Origin: DATARH01 sp963778385
GTDB lineage: Bacteria; Pseudomonadota; Alphaproteobacteria; ATCC43930; CGMCC-115725
Length of the DNA stretch: 64,000 bases
Reading direction: 5' to 3'
NCBI GenBank assembly: GCA_963778385.1
Contig: CAVZUA010000016.1
Coordinates: forward strand, 310,001 to 374,000
In this document: positions 16,482-25,779 of the stretch, piece by piece
Layout: every line of letters begins with the position of its first letter
Position numbering within the stretch: the stretch's first letter is position 1
The notes under the pieces: generated by a model
Databases searched by the model: none
Told to the model about the DNA's origin: nothing
What the model saw: the letters and a program-made list of their open reading frames with translations, nothing else
Made by a program: the position numbers and the translations under genes

Positions 16482-17894
16482 TCAGCCCGCCGCCGCTTTC
16501 AGCTCCGGCATCGACAATTCGAGGCCGTGCTGGAAGCGGTCGAGCGCCTCGTCGATCTCGGCCGGGGTGATGCACAAAGGCGGCGAGAACGAGATCGCTT
16601 CGACATAGGGCAACGCGCGCACCATGACGCCCTGCTCGAAGACCTTCTTCTGGACGCCGCGGTGCACCCCTTTGCTCCCGTCGAACCATCGCTTGGTCTT
16701 GCGGTCGGCGACAAATTCGACTGCCATCATCAGCCCTTCACCGCGGATGTCGCCGATATACGGGTGGTCGGCGAAGCGCTGGGTCAGCTGGTCCTTGAAA
16801 TAGGCGCCCATCTTCGCCGCATTCTCGATCAGGTTTTCCTTTTCCATGATGTCGAGATTGGCCATCGCCACCGCGCCGCCGACCGGGTGCCCCGAATAGG
16901 TGAAGCCGTGCATCACCGGCCCGAACTCGGGCGACGCGTCGCGCAGCACATTCCACATTTTCTCGGAGATCACCGAGGCGGAGAGCGGGAAATAGGCGCT
17001 GGTGATGCCCTTGGCGAGGGTCACGATATCGGGTTTGAGCCCGTAGAGCCCGGTTGCGAACCACGACCCGGTGCGGCCGAACCCGGTGATCACCTCGTCG
17101 GCGACAAAGAGGATGTCGTTTTCGTCGAGCACCTCCTGCACCTGCGCGAAATAGCCGCGCGGCGGCACGAACGCGCCGCCGGTGCCCATGATCGGCTCGG
17201 CGATAAACGCGGCCACCGTCTCGGGGCCTTCGCGGCGGATCATTTCCTTGAGGTCGCCGACCATCCGCCGGGTGAATGCGTCCTCGTCCTCATCGGGCAG
17301 CCCAAAGCGGTAGAAATGCGGGCAGGAGGTGTGCAAAACCCCCGGCAGCGGCAGGTCGAACGCCTTGTGGAACGCCGGGATGCCGGTCAGGCTCCCGGCC
17401 GCCGCGGTCAGCCCGTGATAGGAGCCGAGCCGCGAGATGATCTTCTTCTTCTCCGGCTTGCCGCGCAGGTTGTTGTAGTAGCGTACCAGCTTGAAATTGG
17501 TGTCGTTGGCGTCCGATCCGGAGGTGCCGAAAAACACCTTCGACAGATGCGGCGCGCCGGCACGTTCGCGGAACAGCGCCAGCAACCGGTCGGCCAGGCG
17601 GATGATCGGCTCGTTCGAATACGAGCTGAACAGGTGATAGTAGCCGAGATCGGCCATCGCCTTGGCGGCGGCTTCGCCCAGTTCGGCGCGGCCATAGCCG
17701 ATATTGACGCACCACAGCCCGGCGCCGCAATCGATCAGCTCGCGGCCCTGCCGGTTCGTGATGCGGACGCCAGAGCCGCCGGCGATGATGGTCGGCCCGT
17801 CGCGCAGATGGTCGGCGATCGAGGTCGACGGATGAAACAGGCTCTGCCGGTCCATCTCCTCGAGCGAATAATTTTCCTTCACATCCAGGGTCAT
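16482..17894 (-). CDS. Class III PLP-dependent aminotransferase
   Basis: 470-residue omega-aminotransferase family enzyme. The PLP lysine is in TLAKGITSAYFPLSA (about residue 295). The cofactor-binding aspartate is in ILFVADEVITGFGRTG, and FFGTSGSDANDTNFKLVRYY and SYHGLTAAAGSLTG are the phosphate-binding and substrate segments. The pattern resembles bacterial omega-amino acid:pyruvate and taurine/putrescine transaminases. The ATG at 17894 is eight bases after the stop of the lactonase gene, so the two form an operon. Candidate amino donors are beta-alanine-like compounds or polyamines; which one is unknown. Confidence 0.92.
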   Translation of the reverse strand: MTLDVKENYSLEEMDRQSLFHPSTSIADHLRDGPTIIAGGSGVRITNRQGRELIDCGAGLWCVNIGYGRAELGEAAAKAMADLGYYHLFSSYSNEPIIRLADRLLALFRERAGAPHLSKVFFGTSGSDANDTNFKLVRYYNNLRGKPEKKKIISRLGSYHGLTAAAGSLTGIPAFHKAFDLPLPGVLHTSCPHFYRFGLPDEDEDAFTRRMVGDLKEMIRREGPETVAAFIAEPIMGTGGAFVPPRGYFAQVQEVLDENDILFVADEVITGFGRTGSWFATGLYGLKPDIVTLAKGITSAYFPLSASVISEKMWNVLRDASPEFGPVMHGFTYSGHPVGGAVAMANLDIMEKENLIENAAKMGAYFKDQLTQRFADHPYIGDIRGEGLMMAVEFVADRKTKRWFDGSKGVHRGVQKKVFEQGVMVRALPYVEAISFSPPLCITPAEIDEALDRFQHGLELSMPELKAAAG

Positions 17895-17902
17895 GTCGCG
17901 CC

Positions 17903-18802
17903 TCACTGGTGCGAGAAGAGGGGCAGCCCGGCGGTCTCGACGCGGGCGTGGAGGATCGTGCCGGTTTCGCTTTCGGTGATGTAGAGGCTCTTGCCGTCGG
18001 GACCGCCAAAGGCGGCATTCGTCGTTCCCACCCCGGCGCAGGAGCGCAGCTCGTATAGCGGCCGGCCGAACCGGCTGAAAATCCACACCGACCCCATGCC
18101 GACATGGCAGACGGCGAGATTGCCGGCGCTGTCCATCGCCATACCGTCCGGGCCCATGCCGCCCGACATCTGGATAAAGATGCCGACCCGGCCGATGCTG
18201 CCGTCCGGGTGCAGCGGCACGCGCCACACCGCGTTGCCGCGGGTCACCGCGAGATAGAGGATGCTTTCGTCGGGCGTCAGGATCAGTCCGTTGGGGCTCG
18301 GCACGTTGTCGAGCAGCAGGTCGAGCCGCCCATTGGCGCGCAGCCGCCACAACCGGCCGGTCGGATCGTGCAGCCCGCTCTCGCCCTGGTCGGTGAAATA
18401 GAGGTCGCCGTTGCGGGCGAAATGCAGGTCGTTGAGGCCCTTGAAGCGTTCACGGTGCGGCCGGTCGAGCAGCACCTCCATCTTCCCGATCCCCGGGTCG
18501 ATGACCAGCAAGCCCTGCTTGTGGTCGGCGAGGAAGATGCGGCCGTCGCGATGGATTTTCAGGCCGTTGGGCTCGCCGTCATAGGTCGCGACCACCGCGA
18601 ACTCGCCACGCGGCGAGACCCGGAAGATCTGCCCGTACGGGATATTGGTGATGTAAAGGTTGCCATCGCGGTCGAATGACGGCCCCTCGATAAAGCAGTC
18701 CCGCGGCACGCCGGATTGATGGCGCGGGTCGTGCCTCTGACGCAATTCGTCGGGGACGCGGGCAAAGATCTCGGTCTCGATGACGGGCGGCGCGGCGAAC
18801 AC
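17903..18802 (-). CDS. SMP-30/gluconolactonase/LRE family protein
   Basis: 299-residue six-bladed beta-propeller lactonase. CFIEGPSFDRDGNLYITN supplies the metal-binding glutamate. FKGLNDLHFARNGDLYFTDQ and VPSPNGLILTPDESILYLA supply the asparagines, and GPDGMAMDSAGNLAV the aspartate. These enzymes open sugar-acid or related lactones with a divalent metal. It starts with GTG at 18802, preceded by GCGAGGAAG. It is upstream of and coupled to the class III aminotransferase. Confidence 0.9.
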   Translation of the reverse strand: MFAAPPVIETEIFARVPDELRQRHDPRHQSGVPRDCFIEGPSFDRDGNLYITNIPYGQIFRVSPRGEFAVVATYDGEPNGLKIHRDGRIFLADHKQGLLVIDPGIGKMEVLLDRPHRERFKGLNDLHFARNGDLYFTDQGESGLHDPTGRLWRLRANGRLDLLLDNVPSPNGLILTPDESILYLAVTRGNAVWRVPLHPDGSIGRVGIFIQMSGGMGPDGMAMDSAGNLAVCHVGMGSVWIFSRFGRPLYELRSCAGVGTTNAAFGGPDGKSLYITESETGTILHARVETAGLPLFSHQ

Positions 18803-18937
18803 GGGCTTCCTCGCTGGCGGTGATGTTCGACCTTACCATGCGCTTACGACCGGCTCACCGAAATGTGTGATGCCGACAAGGCGTCCGTCGCCTCTACTGC
18901 TGTTTAAGAATTAGGTTGCGACAAGCGAGGTGGAGGA

Positions 18938-19546
18938 ATGACGGGCGGGTTTTTGCGCGTGGCCGTGCTGTGCGTCGGGCTGCTGGCCGTGCCGGCATGG
19001 GCGCAGAACGCACCTTCGGTTCGTGTCGCCGGGGCGGTCGAGAAGCTCGAGGGCGCGACGCTCAGCGTTAAGGAAAGGGACGGCGACACGAAGGCGGTGA
19101 CGCTGGCCGAGAATGCGGCGATCTACGGCGTCGAAAAACGCGCCGTTAGCGACATCAAGCCGGGCGACTTTGTCGCCTCGGGAGGCGTCAAGGGTACGGA
19201 CGGAAAAATCCACGCGGTCGAGGTGCGCATCTTCCCTGAGTCGCTGCGCGGCACCGGCGAAGGCCAGCGGCCGTGGAGCGTCAAGAGCGAAGGCGTGATG
19301 ACCAACGCCACGGTCGGCACGGTGAGCCAGTCGCCGGAGGGCGGGGTCGTCCACGTCACGTACAAGGACGGCCAATCCGAATACACAATAGGGCCGGAGG
19401 TTCCGGTCCTCGCCTATGTCGCGGGCAGCCGCGACCTCCTAAAGCCGGGCGCGACAGTGCTGGTCTTCGCGCAGAAACAAGCCGACGGGACGCTGACCAC
19501 CAGCCGGGTCACCGCAGAAAAGGACGGGGTCAAACCGCCGATGTAA
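18938..19546 (+). CDS. Exported hypothetical protein, first of a tandem pair
   Basis: 202 residues. The signal peptide (1-22, AVLCVGLLAVPAWAQ) predicts a periplasmic protein. The mature part starts RVAGAVEKLEGATLSVKERD, an OB-fold-like beta pattern seen in DUF5666-type proteins, then GDFVASGGVKG and RIFPESLRGTGEGQRPW. It ends VTAEKDGVKPPM, identical in the next gene. That gene (19575) is a clear paralogue, so this is a tandem duplication. No catalytic motif or metal site is obvious. Confidence 0.85.
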   Translation: MTGGFLRVAVLCVGLLAVPAWAQNAPSVRVAGAVEKLEGATLSVKERDGDTKAVTLAENAAIYGVEKRAVSDIKPGDFVASGGVKGTDGKIHAVEVRIFPESLRGTGEGQRPWSVKSEGVMTNATVGTVSQSPEGGVVHVTYKDGQSEYTIGPEVPVLAYVAGSRDLLKPGATVLVFAQKQADGTLTTSRVTAEKDGVKPPM

Positions 19547-19574
19547 TCACCAATCGAAACAGGGGGATATCGAG

Positions 19575-20189
19575 ATGCGCCGAAACCTGATGCTGGTTGC
19601 TGCCCTTGCCGGGCTTGTCGTGGTGCCTGCGCTGGCCCAAAACCCACCGGCGACGACGCCGGTCCGGGTGCGCGGTACCGTCGAAAAGCTCGACGGCAAC
19701 GCGCTGACCGTGAACTCGCGCGACGGACAAAGCCTGACGATCAAGCTTGCCGACAATTTCGCCGTGTCGGCGCTCGCCAAAAAGACGATCGCCGACGTCA
19801 AGAACAACGACTACATCGCTTCGACCGGTGTGAAGGGCACCGACAGCAAGCTGCATTGCATCGAATTGCGCATCTTCCCCGAGGCGCTGCGCGGTACCGC
19901 CGAAGGGCAGTTCCCCTGGGACAGCCAGCCCGACGCGACGATGACCAACGCCACGGTCACCGGAATTGTCGAGGCGACCGGCGCGCAGACCGTCAAGGTC
20001 AGCTACAAAGGCACCGAATCCGATTTTGTCGCCGGCGCCGAGTGCCAAGTATTCGGCTACATATCCGGCGACGCCGCCCTGTTGAAGCCCGGTGCGGCGG
20101 TCTTCATGGTGGCGCAGAAAAAGGAAGACGGCACGTTGACGGCCGCCCGCGTCACCGCGGAGAAAGACGGCGTCAAACCGCCGATGTGA
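19575..20189 (+). CDS. Exported hypothetical protein, second of a tandem pair
   Basis: 204 residues with a signal peptide (LMLVAALAGLVVVPALAQ). It aligns along its whole length with the 18938-19546 product: GTVEKLDGNALTVNSRDGQ, IASTGVKGTDSK, LRIFPEALRGTAEGQFPW, and the same C-terminus VTAEKDGVKPPM. One cysteine pair appears here (Cys in KLHCIEL and in GAECQVFGY) that the first copy lacks. The spacing of 28 bases indicates one operon. The msrQ gene follows after a palindromic repeat. Function unknown. Confidence 0.85.
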   Translation: MRRNLMLVAALAGLVVVPALAQNPPATTPVRVRGTVEKLDGNALTVNSRDGQSLTIKLADNFAVSALAKKTIADVKNNDYIASTGVKGTDSKLHCIELRIFPEALRGTAEGQFPWDSQPDATMTNATVTGIVEATGAQTVKVSYKGTESDFVAGAECQVFGYISGDAALLKPGAAVFMVAQKKEDGTLTAARVTAEKDGVKPPM

Positions 20190-20199
20190 CACCCGTCGG

Positions 20200-20342
20200 G
20201 TCATTCCGGGGCATCGCGCAGCGATGAACCCGGAGCCCATGCACACGGACGGTCCGGTCGAGGTAAGATTGCCGGCCGAACCTGTCGATAGTCCGTGTCC
20301 ATGGGTTCCGGGTTCGCGGCGATGCCGCGCCCCGGAATGACG
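20200..20342. repeat. Family A palindromic repeat
   Basis: Left arm gtcattccggggcatcgcgc ... gaacccggagcccatgcaca; right arm gtccatgggttccgggttcg ... ccccggaatgac. A long cruciform-type repeat with further copies at 30896-31035, 38378-38520, 43590-43733 and one split by an IS (45752-45792 plus 47154-47258). Confidence 0.85.
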
Positions 20343-20351
20343 TGAGAGAAC

Positions 20352-21209
20352 GTGTTGAAGTATCCCTGGAACGATTACAGCCGCAAACTGTCGCCGCTGA
20401 AGCTGACCGTGTTTGTCGCACTGTTCCTGCCGGTGGGCTGGACGGCGGTGCTAGCGGCGACCGGTAATCTCGGCGCGCGGCCGCTCACCGAGGCGATCCA
20501 TCAGCAAGGCTTGTGGACCATCCGGCTGATCCTGATCGCCTTGGCAATCACGCCGCTGAAGGCGGTTCTGCAATGGCAGCGCCTGATTCTGGTGCGGCGC
20601 ATGGTCGGCGTCGCCGCGTTTGCCTATGTGCTGCTGCATTTCGCGCTCTACATCGCCGATCAGAGCTTCGATCTCGCCACGGTCGCGAGCGAGATCGTCA
20701 AACGCATCTATCTGACAATCGGCTTTGCCGCGCTGCTCGGTCTGGCGGCGCTTGCCGCGACCTCGACCGACGCGATGGTCCGCCGGCTCGGCCGCAAATG
20801 GCAGAAGCTGCACCGGCTCGTCTATCTCGTCTGCGTACTGGGCCTCATCCATTATTCGATGCAGTCGAAGCTGGAGCAGTGGGAGCCGACCATCGCCGAC
20901 GGCATTTTTGTCTGGCTGATGGGATATCGGCTGCTCGCGGCACGCTTTGCGGTGCGCGGACGGCTGCCGCTCGGCTGGGTGACACTGCTCGGCGCTGTCG
21001 TGACCGTGCTGACCGGGCTCGGCGAGGCGCTGTATTTCAACCTCGCCTTTCATGTCGATCCGCTGCGTGTGCTGCCGGCGAATTTCTCGCTCGACACCGG
21101 CGTCCGGCCGGCAGTCGTCGTGTTCGGGTTCGGCCTGCTCGTCCTGATCGCCGGGCTGGTGCGCGACCGGCTCGCACCGCCGGCCAGAACCCGTCCGCAT
21201 TACGCCTAG
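20352..21209 (+). CDS. msrQ: MsrQ-like haem-binding membrane subunit
   Basis: 285-residue inner-membrane protein of the ferric-reductase-like family. WNDYSRKLSPLKL, then six hydrophobic helices with histidines in VLLHFALYIAD, LHRLVYLVCV and LIHYSMQSK that would hold b-type haem. This is the pattern of MsrQ (YedZ), which passes electrons from quinol to the periplasmic methionine sulfoxide reductase MsrP. MsrP is not adjacent; the upstream genes are the two exported paralogues. The C-terminus has extra helices. It starts with GTG at 20352 after GAGAGAAC. Confidence 0.85.
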   Translation: MLKYPWNDYSRKLSPLKLTVFVALFLPVGWTAVLAATGNLGARPLTEAIHQQGLWTIRLILIALAITPLKAVLQWQRLILVRRMVGVAAFAYVLLHFALYIADQSFDLATVASEIVKRIYLTIGFAALLGLAALAATSTDAMVRRLGRKWQKLHRLVYLVCVLGLIHYSMQSKLEQWEPTIADGIFVWLMGYRLLAARFAVRGRLPLGWVTLLGAVVTVLTGLGEALYFNLAFHVDPLRVLPANFSLDTGVRPAVVVFGFGLLVLIAGLVRDRLAPPARTRPHYA

Positions 21210-21271
21210 AACTTGTGACCTCCTTGTGCCGTTGACTCATCAGTTTCATAGACTTCGGCAAAGGATTGGCT

Positions 21272-21568
21272 ATGGTCGCGGCAATGCAATACCGGATCGA
21301 GATTTCGACCAACCGCGAGGGTGTCGCGCGCATTCACCTGCCGGGACGCAGCCTCGAACTGGAAGCGCGCGCCGACGATGGCGGCTGGCGAGTCGCGATC
21401 GTCGATCCGCGGCAGCCGGTAGCTTCCGACGCCGGCAATACCGTCGCCCTGACCGCGACGAGCGCCAACGACGCGGTGTGGCGTGTCGCGCGGGCGGCGG
21501 TGCGCGCGGTCTCCGAACTCACCAACAGCCCGCTCGAACACGAGCTGCGGCACGACCCCGAACCTTAA
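21272..21568 (+). CDS. Small hypothetical protein
   Basis: 98 residues from an ATG preceded by AAAGGA. It is a soluble alpha/beta-looking protein: YRIEISTNREGVARIHLPGR, LELEARADDGGWRVAIVDPR, ending ELTNSPLEHELRHDPEP. No signal peptide, membrane helix or known family. It lies 28 bases upstream of the LVIVD gene, in the same direction, so probably in its operon. Confidence 0.65.
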   Translation: MVAAMQYRIEISTNREGVARIHLPGRSLELEARADDGGWRVAIVDPRQPVASDAGNTVALTATSANDAVWRVARAAVRAVSELTNSPLEHELRHDPEP

Positions 21569-21596
21569 GAACCGACTGGACTCTGGGAGGAGATAC

Positions 21597-22820
21597 ATGC
21601 CCGCGACCGACAATTCGATAATCTGGAATTTCCGTCTTCTCTCACACAATTCGCTGGAAGGGTTTGGCGGCATCGGCGAGGGCATGTCGATGCAGCTTGC
21701 CAAGGACGGACGGCGCATCCTGTGGCTGGCGCATGAGAGCGCACCGAAGAATTTCACCGCGGTCGACGTCACCGACCCGAAGAACCCAAAAATCGTCGCC
21801 CGCCGCGACCTCCCCGAATCGCATATGCGCTCGAACTCACTGGAGACGGTTGGCGATTTGCTCGCGGTCGCCTACCAGACCAAGGAGCCGGGGCTGAAAC
21901 CGGCCGGGTTCGAGCTGTTCGACATCTCGACGCCGGAAAATCCCAAAAGCATCAGCTTTTTCGACTGCTCTGGGCCGGAATCGCGCGGCGTGCACCAGCT
22001 CTGGTTCACCGACGGCAAGACCATCCACATGTCCGCGGGCGCGCCCGATTTCAGCCCGAGCCACCCCAAGGACGACCAGTTCTACCGGGCGATCGACGTG
22101 TCAAACCCGTCGCGCCCGAGCGAGATCGGCCGCTGGTGGCTGCCCGGCCAGCAGCGCGGTGACAATGAAGGCCCGCTGAAGCGCCACCCCGGCGGCAGCG
22201 ACAGCGGCTTCCGTCCGCACAACACCAATGTCTACCCCGAGCGGCCCGACCGGGTTTACATGGGCTATCTCGATGGCGGGATGATCGTCCTCGACATCGC
22301 CGACCAGGCGCATCCCAAGATGGTCTCGCGCTGGGACTACCACCCGCCGAATGACGGCTTCACCCATACCGTCGTGCCGTTCTTCGACCGCAACCTGCTG
22401 GTCGTCAGCGACGAGTGCGTGCGCAATGATGGCGCCGACTGGCCGAAGCTGGTGTGGATCGTCGACAACCGCGCCGAAGAAAACCCGACGCCGATCGCCA
22501 CCTGCCCGATGCCGCCGGTCGATGTGTTCTCGCGCCGCGGCGGCCGGTTCGGCGCGCATAACCTGTGGGAGAACCTGCCGAAAGAGGGCTGCTACAAATC
22601 CGACCGCATCGTCTTCGGCACCTTCTTCAATGGCGGCTTGCGGGCGTTCGACCTGGAGAATCCGTACCAGCCGAAGGAGGTCGCCTATTTCGTGCCGGAA
22701 GTGCCCGGCGCGCCGTTCGGCTCGTGCCAGTTGAACGACGTGTTCATCGACGATCGCGGCATTGTCTACACGGTCGATCGCTTTGTCGGCGGGCTCTACT
22801 GCCTCGAAATGGATTTCTAG
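21597..22820 (+). CDS. LVIVD repeat beta-propeller protein
   Basis: 407 residues with repeated beta-propeller blades of the LVIVD type: FTAVDVTDPKNPKIVARRDL, FELFDISTPENPKSISFFDC, AIDVSNPSRPSEIGRWWLP, VLDIADQAHPKMVSRWDY, LRAFDLENPYQPKEVAYFVP. No signal peptide is visible. The ATG at 21597 is preceded by GGGAGGAGATAC. LVIVD proteins are mostly of unknown function and may bind ligands or partner proteins at the propeller surface. A conserved HNLWENLP and two Cys-containing loops stand out. Confidence 0.87.
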   Translation: MPATDNSIIWNFRLLSHNSLEGFGGIGEGMSMQLAKDGRRILWLAHESAPKNFTAVDVTDPKNPKIVARRDLPESHMRSNSLETVGDLLAVAYQTKEPGLKPAGFELFDISTPENPKSISFFDCSGPESRGVHQLWFTDGKTIHMSAGAPDFSPSHPKDDQFYRAIDVSNPSRPSEIGRWWLPGQQRGDNEGPLKRHPGGSDSGFRPHNTNVYPERPDRVYMGYLDGGMIVLDIADQAHPKMVSRWDYHPPNDGFTHTVVPFFDRNLLVVSDECVRNDGADWPKLVWIVDNRAEENPTPIATCPMPPVDVFSRRGGRFGAHNLWENLPKEGCYKSDRIVFGTFFNGGLRAFDLENPYQPKEVAYFVPEVPGAPFGSCQLNDVFIDDRGIVYTVDRFVGGLYCLEMDF

Positions 22821-22836
22821 TTCTTGCGCGTGAAAC

Positions 22837-22937
22837 CCCCACCCCGACCCTCCCCCGCTGGCGGGGGAGGGGGTTGGCAGTCGCCGGTGCTCGGTCGAGC
22901 TCCCTCCCCGGCAAGCGGGGGAGGGCCGGGATGGGGG
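22837..22937. repeat. Family C hairpin repeat (CCCTCCCCC/GGGGGAGGG)
   Basis: cccccaccccgaccctcccc cgctggcgggggagggggtt ... gcgggggagggccgggatgg. Two nested hairpins in the gap before the CobW gene. Other copies: 33737-33785, 44764-44864, 55091-55172. Confidence 0.8.
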
Positions 22938-22951
22938 CGTCCCGCGCCGCG

Positions 22952-23998
22952 ATGAGCGACATCAAGGACCCCATTTCCAGGCTCTTCGCGGGCAGAACGG
23001 TGAGCCCGTTCGGCGCGGCGCAGCGGCGGCCGCGCGGCACGCGACTGCCGGTGACGATCGTCACCGGGTTTCTCGGCGCCGGCAAGACGACGCTGATCCG
23101 CGCTCTGCTCGAGTCGCCCGAGGGCGCCAACACCGCGGTCGTCGTCAACGAATACGGCGAGGTCGGCATCGACAACGCGCTGCTGCGGGCGTCGAGCGAC
23201 GCGACGGTGCTGCTCGGCAATGGCTGCCTCTGCTGTCTGGCGCGCAGCGATCTGCAGGAAACACTGCGCACGCTGTTTGCCGACCGGGCGCGCGGTGCGG
23301 TGCCGAGCTTCCAGCGGGTGATCATCGAGACCAGCGGCCTCGCCGATCCCGGCCCGCTGCTGCAGACCTTCGCCAGCGATCGCGCGTTGGGGCAGGAATT
23401 CCACCTGCAGGCGCTGATCGCGGTGATCGACGCGCCGAACGGCCGGCGCAACCTGGCCTCGGCGCCCGAGGCGCGCGAGCAGATCGCCCTCGCCGACCGC
23501 ATCGTGCTGACCAAGACCGACCTCGCCGACCCGGCGCCGCTGCTGGCGGAGATCATTGCGCTGACCGCGGCTCCCATTGAGCGCGCGGTCAACGGCACGA
23601 TCGAGCCGGCTTGGCTGCTCGATGAGCGGCTCGATCTGCCGGTGCGCATTCCAGAGCATGACCATGCCCATGCACACAGCCACGGCATCGACAGCTTTGT
23701 GATCCGCTTCGACCAGCCGCTCGCCTGGCCGGCCTTCGAGCAGACAATGGCGGTGCTGACCGCGCTGCGCGGCGCCGATCTCCTGCGCGTCAAGGGCATC
23801 ATCGCCGTCGCGGGCGCGAAAGGCCCGGTCGTCGTCCACGCCGTGCAGCACACGGCGCACCGGCCGATCGAGCTGCAAACCTGGCCGGACGACGATCGCG
23901 GCTCACGACTTGTCTTTATCACCCGCGGCATCGGTCAGGCCGAAGTCGAAGGATTATTCGCCGCTGTCGCGGCGCTCAGCAGGGAGAAAGCACCGTGA
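22952..23998 (+). CDS. CobW/COG0523 family GTPase (metallochaperone)
   Basis: 348-residue G3E-family GTPase. The Walker A GFLGAGKTT (39-47) is followed by NEYGEVGID, the metal-binding CxCC in GNGCLCCLARSDL (92-95), and LTKTDLADP. A short His-rich loop, EHDHAHAHSHG (about residue 233), sits before the CobW C-terminal domain. These proteins deliver zinc, cobalt or other metals to client proteins using GTP. No metal-related client is adjacent, so the metal is unknown. An ATG seven codons upstream (22931) is an alternative start. Confidence 0.9.
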   Translation: MSDIKDPISRLFAGRTVSPFGAAQRRPRGTRLPVTIVTGFLGAGKTTLIRALLESPEGANTAVVVNEYGEVGIDNALLRASSDATVLLGNGCLCCLARSDLQETLRTLFADRARGAVPSFQRVIIETSGLADPGPLLQTFASDRALGQEFHLQALIAVIDAPNGRRNLASAPEAREQIALADRIVLTKTDLADPAPLLAEIIALTAAPIERAVNGTIEPAWLLDERLDLPVRIPEHDHAHAHSHGIDSFVIRFDQPLAWPAFEQTMAVLTALRGADLLRVKGIIAVAGAKGPVVVHAVQHTAHRPIELQTWPDDDRGSRLVFITRGIGQAEVEGLFAAVAALSREKAP

Positions 23999-24161
23999 AG
24001 ACCGTGGGTGCGCGCGCCGAGCGCTGCGGAGGTGCGGGCGCGCTTGGAGTTGATGTGGCCCCCGATGCCGACACAGATATGGGCGCGCCGGCAAAGCGCA
24101 TCGGACCGCGATAAGCCGCTCTCGCCCCATCACGCTTTCCAGCCATCCCAGGAGCAACAGC

Positions 24162-24437
24162 ATGATGCGAATTCTGACGGCCGTCGTCCTCGGCACTCTG
24201 CTCGGCGCGCCGGCAGCGCTTGCCGACCGGGCGGCGGCGGATCGCTGTGCCGCCGGCTTGGCGCCGGCGAGCAAGGCGCTTTACAGCGCGTCGCTCGCCG
24301 AGGTGCTCGGCGGCGAGTCGCCGAAAGACGCGCTGACCGGCAACGCGCGCGCCATGGTCATGAACGGCACGCTATCGCGCGCCAATGCCCGCCCGGCGGC
24401 GGAGGCCGCAGGACCTTGCCTGATGCAGGCGCGGTAA
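24162..24437 (+). CDS. Small exported hypothetical protein
   Basis: 91 residues with a clear signal peptide (RILTAVVLGTLLGAPAALA). The mature part is about 70 residues and has two cysteines (ADRCAAGL and AGPCLMQAR), which could form a disulfide. The ATG follows AGGAGCAACAGC, a strong site. No family recognised. The 24000-24161 gap before it and the 24438-24696 gap after it hold nothing I recognise. Confidence 0.65.
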   Translation: MMRILTAVVLGTLLGAPAALADRAAADRCAAGLAPASKALYSASLAEVLGGESPKDALTGNARAMVMNGTLSRANARPAAEAAGPCLMQAR

Positions 24438-24696
24438 CAGCCAGATTGGAACCGTAGGCTCTATCTACAGTTGTCCTGGCGCGCGCCTGATAGAGGCGGC
24501 GGTTTTCGCGTCGACATCGAGCCGGTAAGGGAGGCACCTGCCCGGGAAGTCGTACGCTGCATTTACCGGTATTGGTGGCCGCTCCGCGAGCGTCCAAATG
24601 CGGCCGATATTGCCGACGCGAACCGTGCTTTTTTATATCGCGCATAAGTAGAACCATCGCCGGTAGACTTGTCAAACCCTCGATCGCATCGAACTC

Positions 24697-25539
24697 TCAA
24701 AGCGTGTCCCACAGCCGCCGGATCTGCTCGCGCTGCTTGGCATCGGGCAGCCGGCCGTAGCCGGCCTTGAGGTTGTCGGCCATGTGCGTGGGCTTGTTGG
24801 TGGCCGGGATCACCACGGTCACCGCTGGCGCGCCGAGCAGGTATTTCAGGAAAAGCTGCGCCCAGCTTGTGCAGTCGAAATCCGCCGCCCAGTCCGGCAG
24901 CGTCTTGCCGCGCACCGCGTGGAACAGCGTGCCGCGCTCAAGCGGCTGATTGACGATCACCGCGACCCCGCGTGCCGCGCACACCGGCAGCAGCCGCGTC
25001 TCCGCTTCGCGGGTCGCCAGCGAATAGCCGCATTGGACAAAATCGATGCCGTCCTCGGCTTCGAGGATGCGGGCGAGTTCCGCCAGCGAGCCCGTGGTGT
25101 AATGGGTGATGCCGATGTAGCGCAGCCGGCCGTCGGCCTTCATCTCGCGCATGGTCGCCAGCTGAGTGCGCCAATCGACGAGATTGTGGATTTGCATCAG
25201 GTCGATGACCGGGGCCCTCAGCAGCGCCGCCGAGCGCCGCATCTGCTCGATGCCGCGCTCGCGGCCGCTGATCCACACTTTGGTGGCAAGAAAGGTCTTG
25301 TCGCGCAGGCCCAACTCGGCGACGAGGTCACCGGCGACGCCTTCGCTGCGGCCGTACATCGGCGAGGTGTCGATCATCGTCCCGTCGGCGGCGGCGAGCG
25401 TCTCGATGACCTCGCGCAACGGCGCGCGCGATGCCCGGTCGGGGCCGACATCGAAGACCGGCCAGGTGCCGAGCCCGATCACCGGCATCGCCTCGCCGGT
25501 GGATGGGATCGGGCAAGTCAGCATCGCAGGTTCCGGCAT
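24697..25539 (-). CDS. Aldo/keto reductase
   Basis: 280-residue NADPH-dependent (beta/alpha)8 oxidoreductase. The tetrad is visible: Asp in MIDTSPMYG with the Tyr four residues on, Lys in FLATKVW, His in LMQIHNLVDW. The C-terminal cofactor loop is VIPATNKPTHMADNLKAG. The ATG at 25539 is favoured over an upstream in-frame start. It stands alone; the 240 bases upstream show no gene. The carbonyl substrate is unknown. Confidence 0.9.
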   Translation of the reverse strand: MPEPAMLTCPIPSTGEAMPVIGLGTWPVFDVGPDRASRAPLREVIETLAAADGTMIDTSPMYGRSEGVAGDLVAELGLRDKTFLATKVWISGRERGIEQMRRSAALLRAPVIDLMQIHNLVDWRTQLATMREMKADGRLRYIGITHYTTGSLAELARILEAEDGIDFVQCGYSLATREAETRLLPVCAARGVAVIVNQPLERGTLFHAVRGKTLPDWAADFDCTSWAQLFLKYLLGAPAVTVVIPATNKPTHMADNLKAGYGRLPDAKQREQIRRLWDTL

Positions 25540-25779
25540 GGGGTTTCCGATCTTCAATAATCGCAACACCGGTATCAAGGCCCTAGGGTATGGCGCCGTG
25601 CCACCGGCCCTGCGTCAGGCACGGAGGAGCACGGGTGCTGGTGCAGCTCATCCTCTACGAGGCGGGCTACCGTATCGGGCGTTCGCAGGCAGAGCGCGCG
25701 CAGGGTCGCCGCTTATGAATGGACCCTGCAAGGCTTCAAGAGCGGCGTCGCCATTTCGCCGCTACCAAACCAATAGCGA

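Noticed and set aside
16461..17984. Long rightward open frame opposite the aminotransferase
   Set aside because: Antisense shadow caused by high GC; the leftward frame encodes a complete class III aminotransferase with all motifs.
24000..24161. Possible short gene after the CobW gene
   Set aside because: Open frames present but without ribosome sites or family resemblance.
25600..25720. Short rightward frame starting VLVQLILYEAGYRIGRSQ
   Set aside because: About 30 codons, GTG start, no family; may be chance or a remnant.
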